DNA of 64,000 bases from Vandiemenella viatica (lineage: Eukaryota; Arthropoda; Insecta; Orthoptera; Morabidae): assembly GCA_031002005.1 (NCBI GenBank), contig CM061921.1, forward strand, positions 179,684,935-179,748,934. The letters run 5' to 3'. This document shows, piece after piece, positions 1 to 11,100 of the stretch. The position numbers and the translations under genes are program-made. A model generated the notes under the pieces. It saw nothing but the letters and a program-made list of their open reading frames with translations, did no database searches and was not told the origin of the DNA. Every line of letters begins with the position of its first letter. The first letter of the stretch is position 1.

Positions 1-1459
1 GCATTTTTGTACCTTCTCCTCTGATCCATCAGCTGCAAAATTTCTTCTGTGATCCAAGGTTTTCGGGCAGCTTGTTCCCTAAAGCCTAATGTTTCTTTGC
101 CAGCTTTCATTATTTCGGTCTTTAATGCATTCCATTCGTCCTCGGTTGAGCTCCTTTCACAGTTACTTCTTAGACCTAAGTCTACCATTTCTGCAAATTT
201 TTCTCTTGTGCTAGATTGTTTCAGTTTATTCACTTCCAGTCTGTTCTGCTTATGCTGCTTCCTTATTCGCTTGAATTTCAGCCTGACACTTCATTACTAA
301 TCAAATTATGGTTGAGTCTATGTCTGCTCCTGGGTACGCTTTACAGTCTAGAAACTTGATTCCTGATTCTCTGTTTGACCATGATATAATCTAGCTGATA
401 TCTGCCTGTATCCCCAGGACGTTTCCAGGTGTATATTCTTCTTGCATGGTTCTTAAACAGTGTGTTCGCCACTACTAGCTTATATCTTTCACATAATTCT
501 AGCAACCTGCTTCCCTCGCTCATTTCTTCTCTCCTAGACCAAAACTTCCTACAGTATTCCCCTCTTTTCCTTCTCCCACTATTGCATTCCAATCACCCAT
601 GATTATTAGATTTTCCTCCCCTTTCATATATTGGATTAATTCTTCAATTTCAGCGTATATTTTTCTATTTCTTCGTCATCTTCATGTGACGTTGGCATAT
701 ATACTTGTACTAATGTGGTTGGGACGGGCTTAGTTTCTAACCTCATCAAAATAATCCTGTCACTAAACTGTTCATAATAACTCACCCGTTTCCCTACTTT
801 CTTGTTCATTACAAATCCTACACCAGTGACTCCATTGACAGCTTGTGTGCTAATTATCCTGTGTTCCCCAGACCAGAAATCCTGTGCGTCCTTCCATTTA
901 ATCTCACTAATCCCAACAACATCTAACTTAAGTTGTTCCATCTCCCTTTTAAGTTTTCTAATCTACCTGCCCTATTCAGACTTCTAACATTCCACGCTCC
1001 GACTCGTAGAATGTTTCTATCCATTTTGATGACTCCTCCCTGAGCAGTCCCCACCCGGAGATCCGATTGGGGGACTATTTTACCTCCGGAATATTTTACC
1101 CAGGAAGAAGCCATCATGATATATGTAATTTGAGAGGATTACATGTCCTCGGGATACCCTTTGGGTCTTTAATGCAGTGGTTTCCCGTTGCCTTCTGCAT
1201 CCCCATGCCGTTGATCATTTCTGATTCATCCGCCTTTAGGGGCCGTTTCCAACCCCAAGGGCAAGAGGGTGCCCTGAACCACTCCCCGCTCTTCCGCCCT
1301 CCTTTCGGAGGCCGTTGGCAAGCAGTGGGTGACTCCTTATACCGGGAATCTTTCAGTCGCCAGAGCCTCGTCCGTGCTAACAGGGTGCACCACGTGAAGG
1401 AGAGGTTGTCATTTGGTTGGAAAAGACTAGTATTGTCTCTCCCAAACCCTTACACCCCT
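1..1459 (-). mobile_element. RTE-type LINE, 5' leader and endonuclease region, cut by the window edge
   Basis: Read on the minus strand, the sequence starts with a leader (about 1459-1120) that includes GCAACGGGAAACCACTGC. A broken ORF follows that encodes an APE-type endonuclease. Visible in order are RVGAWNVRSLNRAGRL (about 1010), VVGISEIKW, a VQVYMPTSH strand (about 690), MGDWNA (about 600-583), and LDYIMVKQR near 390-370. The linker towards the RT continues to position 1 with EKFAEMVDLGLRS and ARKPWITEEIL. These are the nicking-endonuclease motifs of RTE-clade LINEs, which carry one ORF with endonuclease plus reverse transcriptase. The frame is broken by several stops and shifts, so the copy is dead. 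The RT domain would lie to the left of the window. The 5' end looks complete, near 1459, beside AT-rich sequence. Confidence 0.8.
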
Positions 1460-2068
1460 TAAAAATTATAATAACTGTTAAAAAAATTGATGACATAAAA
1501 TATAATCAATTAAATCAATAAATTACGATAATTATCATTCTGGTGCTTGTATGTAAAATAAAAATTGATAAATAAAGATGATATCATAAAAAATTTACAT
1601 AAATAAAATCTTACTCGAAATTTTATTATAGTAGTAATTAATATTTTAATTTAGTTCCATTAAAATGCATTTGAAATTATTCAACTTTTTATAAATAAAA
1701 TTATCATTAATTCACAATTTAATTAGCTGTAACATAGGTTTCATAAATAAAGAAATTATGATATAATTTATAATATTTTGGGTCATTAGCTTTTTCAAAA
1801 AGTTGTTATAAATTTGGAAACAATTTTTTCATGAGGTAGCACTGACCCCGGATCGTCCGCGTGGCAGATAAGCTACAGACAGCCACTCCGCTATCGTCCA
1901 CGGCATACAAATCGACCAGTATGGAGCCGCGCGTAAAACTTTACAGCCTTTTATGTGGGAATTTTCTGGTTAGTGCACTTTACTACTTTACTGGATGGAC
2001 ACCCTTAAGGTATACTACTAACCTGCAAAGTCTCATCCCAATCTGAATTTCCGAGATCATAAGGTCCC
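1460..2068. other. AT-rich intergenic stretch with a short tRNA-like patch
   Basis: Positions 1460-1830 are very AT-rich and show no coding or structural signal. Positions 1840-1910, read on the minus strand, contain a tRNA-like arrangement (TAGCGGAGTGGCTG, then CGGGGTCAGTGCTACC) that may be a SINE fragment. The boundaries are not resolvable from one copy. Confidence 0.4.
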
Positions 2069-3350
2069 CTTGTTAGAAATAGCATTTGATAATGTTAGGT
2101 GGAACAAGATGTTCAACATTTTAAAAATGCCAGGTCTAAAATACCGAATTAGAAGAATAGTTTATAATCTATTTAAGAATCAAATAGCTATAGTAAAAGT
2201 ATAGAATCATGAAAGACACACGTCAGATAAAAAGGGTATGAGATAAGGCTGTGGTCTAATCCCCATTAATATTCAACTTGAATGTAGACCAAGCAATAAA
2301 GGAAGTGAAAGAAAAATTTGAATGTGGCATAAGTATTCAAGGAGAAATAATCAGTATGCTGCGATTTGCTGATGACATTGTCTTGTTAGCAGAACAGGTT
2401 GAGGATATTGAGAAATTACCGAATATTATGATCACAATACTGAAGGAAGATTTTGGACTAAATATAAACGAAAGAAAGACAAAATTGATTAAATGTAGCA
2501 GAAATGATACCAATAATAATAGATTAAATATAAAAAATAGGGTCAGATGCGATAGAAGAAGTTAGTGAATTTTGCTACTTAGGAAGTATAATTACAACCG
2601 ATGGCCGAAGCAGGAATGATGTTGAAAGCAGAACAGGACTTTAAAAATTAGCCTCCATGAAAAAGAGAAATCTTTTAGTTTCAAATATTGATCTAGAACT
2701 CAGAAAGAATTTTTTAAAACTTGAGCTTTTTTTTTTTAAATGGGATTTGGCTTCCTTAAGCCATACAGCCAGCTCAAGTATGTGTTTATTTTCATCCAGT
2801 GTATATATATCTTTCAAGTAATTGTAGACACACCACAGGACGGACACGACAAGCACACTAACATACAACACTGAAACACCCATGCCCTCGGCCGGACTCG
2901 AACCGGCGACCTTCAGTACGTGGGGTCAGTACTCTAGCCCCTACGCTACCGAGGCCGGCGAAACTGGAGCTCAGCACTTTATGGCAGAGAAGCATGGACT
3001 ATAGGAACACCAGGAAGAAGGAAAATTGAAGCATTTGAAGTATGGTGCTATAGAAGGATGCGGAAAATTAAGGGGACGGATAAAGTACGAAACGAACGAG
3101 TGTTGGAAATGATGGGCGAGGAAAGAAGTATGTGGAAGAGTCTTACAGAAAGAAGAGACAGGCTGGTAGGTCATATTTTGAGACATGCAGGATTGGTTAC
3201 CTTGTTAGTGGATGGAACAGTCGAAGGTAAGAACTTCGTAGGAACTTCAGAGGAAGACGTGGGTTGTAAACTTGTAAGGGTTGAGACGAATAGGTTGTCG
3301 CAAGTTAAGAAGGGATGGAGGATTGCATCAAACAAGTCGAGAGACTCATA
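2069..3350 (+). mobile_element. RTE-type LINE remnant, reverse transcriptase C-terminal half to 3' end
   Basis: Three reading frames must be followed to read this decayed reverse transcriptase. AFDNVRWNKMF (about 2082) is the first catalytic block. LRFADDIVLLAE (about 2360) is the FADD catalytic box, followed by LNINERKTKLIKCSR and FCYLGSIITTDGR (about 2570). After an inserted SINE the C-terminal region resumes with RMRKIKGTDKVRNERVLEM and RRDRLVGHILRH (3055-3185). The last bases, GGATGGAGGATTGCATCAAA (about 3315), recur at 9940-9990 on the other strand and mark the family's 3' end. Stops and frameshifts make it non-functional. It may be the same family as the minus-strand piece at 1-1459, but no shared segment is present to prove it. 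Confidence 0.75.
2727..2960 (-). repeat. tRNA-derived SINE, family 2, copy a
   Basis: On the minus strand a tRNA-like head carries an A-box-like TAGCGTAGGGGCTAG and a B box GGTTCGAGTCC. A body follows (GGGCATGGGTGTTT...) and the unit ends in a poly-A run, seen as poly-T at 2727-2736. The insertion sits inside the RTE reverse transcriptase. It is flanked by AAACTTGAGCT (2716-2726) and AAACTGGAGCT (2961-2971), an 11-bp target-site duplication with one mismatch. Other copies lie at 43908-44072 and 45088-45332. Confidence 0.85.
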
Positions 3351-3351
3351 A

Positions 3352-4377
3352 CACCAAAAAAAAAAAAAATAGTATTATAATATAGGCCTCAAAAGTACTT
3401 TATAGGGATAGGAAACATCGTGTATGTTGTCCGACAGAAGAAACCTAAAACATTAATCGACGTTCCAGTCATCTGGGATCTTTCAAACACTACTCAAGCA
3501 CCCGAAGGCGTACAAACTATCTCAAAGCTTTTACTCTTGCTTCATATACAATTAGAATTTTATAACCTTTACGTAGAGCTTTCATATCTTTTCCCTTCCT
3601 ACTTCATTTCTCTTTTTCTTTATACTTACTCAGGTGCCACAAAATTAAGAGTTTGGTGTAACAATGTTTGACCTACTCTAATCTTACTAATCAATACATA
3701 TTTACTTCGTAATAGAGATATGCATGATGGAGTCCTATTTCCCAGCACCATTTTGCTACCGAAAGTGGATTTATTTAGTAGCATGCGAGGGTAAATAGGG
3801 AAACATTTATTGTTGTGGTTTACTGCCTTAGCCTTTGCTCTCACACATAAATACAATTTTAATCACTGTACAGGGGGATTCCGTGATGATGTTACAAACT
3901 TTCAAGGATGATGGAGTAGGTAAACTTATAATTTGAGGAAAGGGACCCTGGTCCACAAACCGCCGAGTCGAAAGTTATAATCGAAAATCTATTCAAGTTC
4001 TGTCTTAGCGCTCGAACTAAGGGCCTCAACTTCCGAACCCTGAACATAACGTACAGAATTCCCGCTTAATACTCTCCAGAAATCTCGGAAAATTTCCCCT
4101 GTTGATGGACTAGTGACGGCTCATTTAACTTGATGTAAGAGAAACCGAAAATCCTGTCTACGGTAAAGTAATAACGAATTCCATTTACCTGCATAAGTTT
4201 CACAAACTGCTAAATTTACAAAAGTTGTTTAAAATGGCGTCCCTATCGTCAATGCAGGCATGGCGTCGACGCCAGTTCTATCATCCTCGGTGTCTTTTGA
4301 CCAGTGTCGCATGCAGCGACAATTCTCGCCAGGAGATCTCCTTCAGTCTCGACAGGTGCCTTCTACACTAGAACCGA
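3352..4377. other. No recognisable gene
   Basis: I see only short chance ORFs and an A-run at 3357-3369. There is no domain motif or tRNA-like element, and no repeat shared with the rest of the window that I could detect. Confidence 0.5.
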
Positions 4378-4611
4378 GAATGGTGGTGTAACGGCTAGCG
4401 TTCTCGCCTCGCATTCGGGAGGACGGCGGTTCGAATCCCCGTCCGGGCATCCAGATTTGGGTTTTCCATGGTTTCCCAATTCACTCCAGGCAAATGCCGG
4501 GATGCTTCCTTCAAAAGGCCATGGCCGAATTCCTTCCCATTCCTTGCCCCCCATCCTTTCCCGTCTCTAACGACCTCGCTGTTGAGAGACATTAAGCAGA
4601 TAAAAAAAAAA
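4378..4611 (+). repeat. tRNA-derived SINE, family 1, copy a
   Basis: The head shows an A-box-like region (TGGTGTAACGGCTAGCG) and the B box GGTTCGAATCCCC. Next come the family-specific CCAGATTTGGGTTTTCC block, then CACTCCAGGCAAATGCCGGG and CGAATTCCTTCCCATTCC, ending in an A-run near 4602-4611. Five more copies are in the window (5952, 8089, 21739, 24083, 32041), which makes the family assignment firm. SINEs of this type are transcribed by Pol III from the internal boxes and mobilised by LINE machinery; that is family knowledge and not visible here. Confidence 0.9.
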
Positions 4612-4716
4612 GACTTTTCACATGGCCCCACAACATCTACTCCTACTGCAAGTGCTCGTCCGAATTGACTACCCCACAGTCTTAGGAAGCGTGCATTAAT
4701 TACATGAGGTGTTTTT

Positions 4717-4990
4717 CCAGAATTCAGTACCCCTCCCCTTCTGGTGAGATCTGGTCGGACTCTCCACCTAAGAGAGATTCTGCTGATCGAACTCTTAAGT
4801 TTTTTTTTTTTTTTTATCTTCCTGCTTCTGAGGGCGGTGTACCTATCTTAAAGTCGGTACCCGCGTCGTTTCTAGCTCCCCCTAAAGTCGACATCTCACG
4901 ATCTCACGTTAGATTTCCGTCGAACCCCTTCCCCTTGGTGAGATTTCGACGGAACGCCCCTCCCCTAATTAATGGATGCGCCCTTAGCAA
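4717..4990 (+). repeat. C-rich dispersed repeat R5, copy a
   Basis: The segment contains GGTGAGATCTGGTCGGA near the left end and CCTTGGTGAGATTTCGACGG near the right, then a terminal CGCCCCTCCCCTAATTAATGGATGCGCCC. The same ordered blocks recur at 22556-22870 with much longer C-runs. It looks like a non-autonomous element, but terminal repeats and target duplication are not clear. The ORF that spans 4704-5102 is a by-product of low stop density in this pyrimidine-rich sequence. Confidence 0.55.
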
Positions 4991-5189
4991 CAACAACACC
5001 GCTACATGTATTCCACTGTCAGTGGTATCAGAACGATTTTCGCTTATAACTTTCTACTCGGCCGATTCCACATCATTATGGAATCACTCTATATGTTATT
5101 AAAAAAAATTAAAAGGGTACAAACATATAGAGAAACAAATGTGGGCAATTTGAACTTTGAGAGGGCTTCCCGGTAAGCTAAGTGCTTGG

Positions 5190-5388
5190 GCGCCTGACAC
5201 GTGGCGGACTGGTTAGGTAAAAATACGCCACGTGTAGCCGGCGCACGGCAGGAAGGGTTGAGTGAGGTCAGCGTGCACGTGGACAGCCACGGCACGTGCC
5301 GCTCGCGGTGTTTCCCACAATTCTCCTCTTCTCATATTCTCCACGTATAGAGTCCTGGCATCGAACCGAGCATGGTGTTAACTGACCG
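5190..5388 (+). promoter_or_regulatory. GC-rich pocket with four CACGTG boxes and a nearby splice-donor-like site
   Basis: CACGTG palindromes lie at 5198-5203, 5229-5234, 5276-5281 and 5293-5298, four in 101 bp within an otherwise AT-rich region. The first two belong to a perfect 10-bp inverted repeat (ACACGTGGCG at 5197-5206 and CGCCACGTGT at 5226-5235, 19-bp spacer). CACGTG is the E-box bound by bHLH factors such as Myc/Max or Clock/Cycle. Downstream an ATG at 5372 leads to ACCG|GTAAGT, a strong 5' splice-site match at 5389. A host promoter with a first exon is therefore possible. No downstream exon was identified, so a role is inference only. Confidence 0.3.
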
Positions 5389-5951
5389 GTAAGTTACTTA
5401 AAGCACATCCTAAAGACTTAATAGACCTGTCAGCTATTGTGAATTTGATAGATATCTAGTCTTTTCAAAGTCGGTGGTATCTTGATCATATGCACATTTC
5501 AACCGATACGGCTCCCTGTCATCGCTTGTTAAAAGAAGAAATTTGTTGGATATTTAACTGCTAACAGTGTGTAAATGATCATGAGATTTTGCCAACTGTG
5601 AGTAAGATTAAATGTTGTAATAATATGTTTTTAAAAGAACTTCAGAAATTTCATTTTAAATTGACCTTCATAACACGCAATTTTTGGAAACAAGTTGGTT
5701 CTAAGAATGAATATTGAAGGTATAACAAACCACATTCAGAAATTTTGAACTACCAATCGGTTACCACAAACTCGCTGCAGTATATAACAATTACTGTAAC
5801 CTGGTGTTCACTGTGATTGTAAAGTAATTGTCGGATTTGTTGATCTCTCCTGGTTTTCGGATGCATATGCGTTGCTTTAAAACTCGTTGTTATAGGTTCA
5901 TAACGTCACTAGGAAGCACATTTAGTAGTAAGATCGTGTAATCTGTTACAG
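5389..5951. other. No recognisable gene
   Basis: AT-rich sequence without coding or repeat signals I can support. If the preceding GC pocket is a real first exon, this would be the start of its intron. Confidence 0.4.
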
Positions 5952-6165
5952 AGCGTGGTAAGTGAGTGGTAACGCTCTGGCCTCTCATTCGGGAGGACGC
6001 GCGTTTCAATCCCCATCCAGCCAACCAGATTTGGATTTTCTCCATAGTTTCCTCAAAACACTCCAGGTGAATGCCGCGATGCTTCCGTCAAGTGGTCATA
6101 GCAGAAATCCTTCCCGTTCCTAGCCCCAAATCCTTTCCCGCATCTAAAGACCTGGATGTGAAGGC

Positions 6166-6198
<33 letters not shown>
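5952..6198 (+). repeat. tRNA-derived SINE, family 1, copy b
   Basis: The tRNA-like head (GTAACGCTCTGGCCTCTCAT, B box degenerated to GTTTCAATCCCC) is followed by the family blocks ACCAGATTTGG and CACTCCAGGTGAATGCCG. It ends in an A-run of about 30 (6169-6198). It is more diverged than the copies at 4378 and 8089. Confidence 0.85.
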
Positions 6199-6199
<1 letters not shown>

Positions 6200-7785
6200 T
6201 TCCACTCTGTTAGGTACATATGACAGCTGAGAAAGAGACTATAAATCTTCAGAAATGTGCATTGTATACATTTTCTCCCGGTGGTTGCAAGTGAAGCGTG
6301 GGAGAAGGATTTGCATTAATGTTGAGAAAAATTAACCGACATTAGTTCGTAAATAATTTGGTAAAGAAGGAGGAAGATTTGGACTCATTCCTACTTGTAC
6401 CGGAAATTACTTCGTTAACTGAAACCAAAATATTACATTTTGAATTTTGACTAAATACTCTGAGTATAAATTTAATTCAGTGTCAGGCATTATAACAACT
6501 CCCGGATTAACATGTGAAAGCTTTTGGGACAAAACTTGTAAAAACAAAACTCTAAAAAAAATTTCATTTTTTCGTACAATGGCGCTACTAAATTTCATTG
6601 TTTATTTAAGCTTCTAGATTTGAATTTTATAACTAATTGTGGTTAAGGTTGTTTCAGCACGAGTAACAAGCCAATAGGTTATGTGTATGTGATGCAACTA
6701 AGAGAAAAAATGAGACTGCTTTGATTGTGAATTTGAAGCATTTTGTAGTTAAGTGGCACTATACCTGCGTTAATTGTTAAAGAAAAAAAATTTACAAACC
6801 TCAGTGTGAATATTTTTATGTAGTGATCGCTATTTGAGTAGACCTTTTTCTGTTAGTACAAAAAGTAAGTTCAATTTTTTGCTCGTCCGCAGTTTTGTAT
6901 TATCCTTAGAGCCAACGAAAAAACATGCAGCGCACAATGTGGTATCTTCTTTTGATTGAAGATGAGTAATTTTAACTGTCAAAGAAACTTCCCTGCTCCG
7001 AAAGCTTCTTTCGAATTGAGCTGTAATTGTTTCTCTTGAACTGAATGCCATTCACGAGTTTCTTAACGGGCAGCGCTGACTTCTCAAAGAAAGTTCCTCC
7101 GAAGGTAATTCCTTCCACTATTTTTACTTTCGTTGAAAAGAAGTTGTCTAATGGTACGTTTTATTTGTTTATCGAGGCATCCAACTCTTCCTTTCGCAGA
7201 AGGGGAGAGTTAAGGTGAGGCGCATTGTACTGATTGACCAATAGAAACTACCAGGTTGTGGCAATGGAGACAATGTGCATTGTATTAATTACTGTCTTCT
7301 TAACAAAACAATTATTCATGAATTATACACAAATATTCATTTTATAAATTTATGAAAGGGCACTGCAATTAATAAGGACATTCCACAGATTGTTTGAATA
7401 CAGTATAGTAGCATAGAGCTAACATCCATTGTTAATGACTATCTGGAAAACGAGATTACATCTGATAAATTTTATCTCTACTGGAAAATAAGTGGATTGT
7501 ATTATTTACTAGGTTTGCAGGCATGTGTTACAATGCCTCTTTTTCTTACTAGGTAGGTACGCATATACAAAACAGACACATTTACATCTATAAAATAAAT
7601 GAAAGACAATGGTTTTTATGCATTAAATTAAAATTGAAAAAGTTTATTCTAGTGCTTAGGGATATACAATATTATCGGTCTCTCGTCTTCTGTGAAAGAA
7701 GAGATCCCAGCGTTGCTCGGCGGGTGGATATGAAGGTTTTAACATTTTATCCCTTTTGATTGGATTGTAGTAAACATTCACCATC
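6199..7785. other. No recognisable gene
   Basis: AT-rich sequence. ORFs of 60-75 codons occur on both strands without domain motifs. A short CCCAGCGTTGCTCGGCGGG block near 7710 looks like a repeat fragment but has no second copy in this window. Confidence 0.45.
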
Positions 7786-8438
7786 TACAACTACATCTAT
7801 ACTCTGCAATTCACAAATATTGTGGGTGGTGGAGTGTGCTAAGCACCAATCCTAATTCTGTGCATTCCAATCCCGAACAGAACGAGGAAAGAAAGAATAC
7901 ATAAAAGTATCAGTACGGCATCTTATTTCTCGAATATTATCCTTCCTGTCATTGCGAGCTAAAAAGGTTGGCGGAAGAAGTATTTCATTGCACTCGTAAT
8001 TTAAAGATTTTCACGTATTATCCAACAAATTCAAACGAAAACGACGTCGTCCGTCCGCCAAATCATCCAGCTCTGTGACATTTACGTTGGCCTCGCATTC
8101 GGGAGGACGCGGGTTCGAATCCCTGTCCGGGCATCCAGATTTGGGTTTTCCATGGTTTCCCCAAATCACTCCAGGCGAATGCCGTGATGCTTCCTTCAAA
8201 AAGACATGGCCGAATTCCTTCCCATTCCTTGTCCTCAGTCCCCTCCCGCCTCTAATGACGTTAGCCGTCGACGATGCGTAAAACCGTAAATAATAATAAT
8301 AATAATAAAAAAGGACACGTAAGGACTGTAACTAGCAGTCACGAATCGAGCGGCTCTCCTTTGTACTTTCTCTAACGTGTCAATCAATCCCTTGCGATAC
8401 GGATCCCAAATTCCACAACAATAATCCAAATGCGGACG
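7786..8438 (-). mobile_element. CR1/Jockey-like LINE 3' end, copy c, split by a SINE
   Basis: Read on the minus strand, this carries the C-terminal coding end seen in copy a at 14302-15436. It has YCCGIWDPYRKGLIDTLEKV and QRRAARFVTASYSPYV (8429-8320), then the arginine-rich DGRRRFRLNLLDNT (about 8060-8010). A 3' UTR follows, ending in repeats of the TAGATGTAG type (seen as CTACAACTACATCTA at 7786-7800). A family 1 SINE is inserted at 8089-8312. The coding part has no usable RT core, so this is a 5'-truncated dead copy. Confidence 0.85.
8089..8312 (+). repeat. tRNA-derived SINE, family 1, copy c, inserted in a LINE
   Basis: The unit begins in the head (GGCCTCGCATTCGGGAGGACG), with B box GGTTCGAATCCC and the CCAGATTTGGG block. 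It ends in a (TAA)n and A-rich tail. The flanks GACATTTACGT (left) and GACACGTA (right) look like one duplicated LINE target (GACACTTACGT in copy a) that has since diverged. The head is 5'-truncated before the A box. Confidence 0.85.
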
Positions 8439-8449
8439 CAGTAGTCACC

Positions 8450-9640
8450 ATCACCATCCACTCTGGCAGATTTCCCTACCGATGAAAAAAACGGAAAAGC
8501 TGCCTGTGTAAATAGAGGGGCGGAGGGGAAGAGCCGGTGCAGTTTTGTGAACTAAATGTAAACATAATTTTTCACATATTTTGAAGCATACGTATATGTG
8601 CAAAGTTCCTTCGGTAAACTGTAGATTTCTTGGTCAAAAATTGTTCAGTCTGAACTGGTCCAGCACCGTTTGACAGGAAATGTTATGGGCTCCCAGAATA
8701 TCACGAATATCACTATCCACTTTGGCTAATTTTCCTACCGTTTACGAGATATTTTGAAGTTTAAATTTTGGTTAAGGGAGATTGGTAGGTTTTTGTAAAT
8801 CAAATGCAGGCGATATTCTTTGTTTTAAAGTATACGTGTGCAAAGTTCCATCGAAATTCGATAAAAATGCAGGTTTGTGTAAGGAACAAAAATTGAGGAG
8901 GTGTAGGGAGGGAAGGGTTGGGTTTTTGCAAACCTAATTTAGACAGTATTGTTCTCTTTGTTTTAAAGTATAGAAATAAAATTAGTTCACAACCCGAAGG
9001 TTGGCTGGATCCTCATGAAGGGGGCACACTAAACCACTGATCATGTACAACTCTTAAAGATTCCTGTTTCCAGAAGAATTTGAACCTAGTACCCGAACAA
9101 GAAACTTTTAAAAGTAAGAACTTTAACCAATGAGCTAGCAGGCAGCTCTGTTTTAAAGAATATGTGAGATAAGTACTGTGAAAATCGGATACATCTGTGG
9201 GGTTGTGTGAATAATGTTGGCAAAAATTAAGGGGGATAAAGGAGGAGAGGTGTTAGGTTTTTGTAAACCAAACGCAGACAGTATTTTTCTAATTGTTGTA
9301 AAGTATATGTAAGCAGAGTTCCATCAAAATCGAATAAAAACTGTGTATTTTTATGAAGAACATTGGCAAAAATTATAGGAGTGGGGTTATAGGAGGAAAA
9401 AGGGGATACCAAATGTAGACTATTTTTCTGTTTGTTTTAAAGTTAATGTGTGCGAAGTTCCATCTATATCGATAAACACTGTGGATTCGTATAAAGAACA
9501 TTTAAAAAAAGTGTAAAGTGTACTTTTTTTTGGTCAGAAACCTTTGCAGGCGCGCACAGAATAGCTAACCATAGTTCATCGTAATCGGATGAATAGAATA
9601 GGGACGCATAGAAGACGAACAAACAAACAACAAACATTAA
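8450..9640 (+). repeat. Dispersed repeat R4 with internal tandem monomers, locus 1
   Basis: A motif of the type TTTTAAAGTATATGTGTGCAAAGTTCCATC followed by AAAATCGGATAAAAACTGTGT recurs at about 8575, 8825, 9295 and 9435, with a partial version near 8950. The monomers are about 130-250 bp apart. Between them are GTTAGGTTTTTGTAAACCAAA blocks and a minus-strand tRNA-like patch (9065-9150: AGCTCATTGGTTAAAG, then AGGTTCAAATTC). Similar units occur at 20440-20510, 50390-51560 and 52930-53340. There is no ORF of note. The class is unknown; a composite of SINE-like and satellite-like modules fits what is seen. Confidence 0.6.
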
Positions 9641-9925
9641 TTTTTATATATCAGATGTGAGTTAAGTCTTCGGGTCTTTATATTTTTCTTAATTATTAGC
9701 ATTGACATTTATAACAGTATACGATATCGTTCTGATTATACGTAATATTCCTATGGTAAAATAACTTACCCTAACTTCCCCATTTATTGTGATAACTTGT
9801 TTTGTTGTATATTTCAATCATCATCTTAAAGTGTCTCTTTGGAAAAATAAATCATACCCTTTTATCTTCTCCATTCTCTGACAGAGATATGGCGTAGTTT
9901 CGGCAAGAATTTATTTACTTTTTTT

Positions 9926-10095
9926 TGTTATCATCAATCTTTCGACTGGTTTGATGCAATCCTCCATCCCTTTCTATCTTGAGCTAAAAAAATATCTGTG
10001 TTTTTCTTGATCCGCCTTTCAAGTATTAATCTTAAAGCCAGAATTGCTTCCCTCGTACCACGATTTTTCCTAAACCCAATGTGGTCTTAATATTT
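9926..10095 (-). mobile_element. Internally deleted RTE-type LINE fragment
   Basis: On the minus strand, FRKNRGTREAILALRLILER (about 10080-10020), from the early RT domain, runs almost directly into the family 3' end GGATGGAGGATTGCATCAAA (about 9985-9966). That 3' end is shared with the copy ending at 3350. The whole RT catalytic core is missing, so this is a deletion derivative. Confidence 0.7.
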
Positions 10096-10429
10096 AGCTT
10101 CATTATTTAGCTTTGAAGTTGATTTATAAATTAATTAAATAGACGTTTGTTACTAATTTTGATAACAATTATATAGAAACAATGCTGGATCCCGCGGGAT
10201 TGCAATCCTTATCCGCAACCAGTGTTACCGGTTTCTAGGTGGGGACGGCATCTTCGCTTCTCAAAGGACTGACTCCTACCGATAATAACTCTATGCAATT
10301 GCTACAGATGCCTGTCTCACTTGAAATCTGAAGAAAATTTATCCCCGAAAGAATGCATAAACTTAATGTTAGCCGACGCCTTATATGAACATTAAACATT
10401 TGTTTCTGCTACCCGACTAAAGACTCGCA
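10096..10429. other. No recognisable gene
   Basis: There is no coding signal. A moderately GC-rich patch (10185-10290) has no second copy in the window. The left end of the old CR1/Jockey-like LINE at 10430 may extend slightly into it. Confidence 0.4.
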
Positions 10430-10966
10430 ATATCCAGAACAAATTTCTGAAAGAATCATGTCTAACAACAGTGGATATGAGATGTTTTAAATGCTCGGTC
10501 GCAGTACGTCATCGTTGACGGAGAAGACTCTTTTAATCGGGCGTACCACAAGGGGATCACCTATTTTCTTAATTTTTATAACTGTTGTCGGACACAACAT
10601 TAGTAGCAGTTTGCGATTGTTCGCTTATGCTACAGCCATCTGTATGTAAGTAAAGTGCTCTGATGATTGCCTAGAAATTCAGCACTATCTGGAGGTTATT
10701 TCGGCATTGTGCGATGAATGGCTACTTACAATAAATTGTAAAAAGTCTAGAGCAATGTGCCTAACTAACAAAAAGAATCCGTTTGTTCGGTAGTCCAAGG
10801 TAAAAATTTCAGTTATTGATATGGTTGAATCCCTGAAGTATTTGGGCGTAACAGAACAAAGCATCGTGAAATGGTACCTGCACATAATTTCGTAGGTACA
10901 GCTAAATTTTGAAGTACTTGTAAGGCACAAACAAAGAAGATGGCGTACAGTACATACTCTTAGAGC
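10430..10966 (+). mobile_element. Old CR1/Jockey-like LINE, copy b, left part
   Basis: The sequence aligns along its length with 14440-14990 of copy a. It keeps remnants of the SGVPQGS region, LFAYATAI in place of the FADD box (about 10620), and the NSVVDTVDSLKYLGV region decayed around 10810-10855. Stops and substitutions are frequent. It stops at 10966 where the L1/Tx1-like element begins. The matching continuation of the LINE is found at 17564, beyond that element. The ends CATACTCTTA (left) and GTACTCTTGTA (right) share TACTCTT. Confidence 0.75.
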
Positions 10967-11100
10967 GGGCTGGTAGCTCCGTGGTTTTCACAGTCGCTTG
11001 CGGCCGGCTGTAGCGAGCGGTCGCTTCGCATTTTTCCTGGTGTCTAGTGTTGTGTGGTTAAGTGTTTACCAAGTAGATACAACAAAACCTAGTGAAAGTC

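Noticed and set aside
4382..4450. True tRNA genes at the SINE heads and the other A/B-box patches
   Set aside because: Cloverleaf pairing is incomplete, the heads are followed by shared SINE bodies and poly-A, and copies are dispersed with target duplications.
4704..5102. 132-codon plus-strand ORF
   Set aside because: It overlaps the C-rich repeat R5 with a long T-run coding for a run of Phe. Composition explains the open frame.
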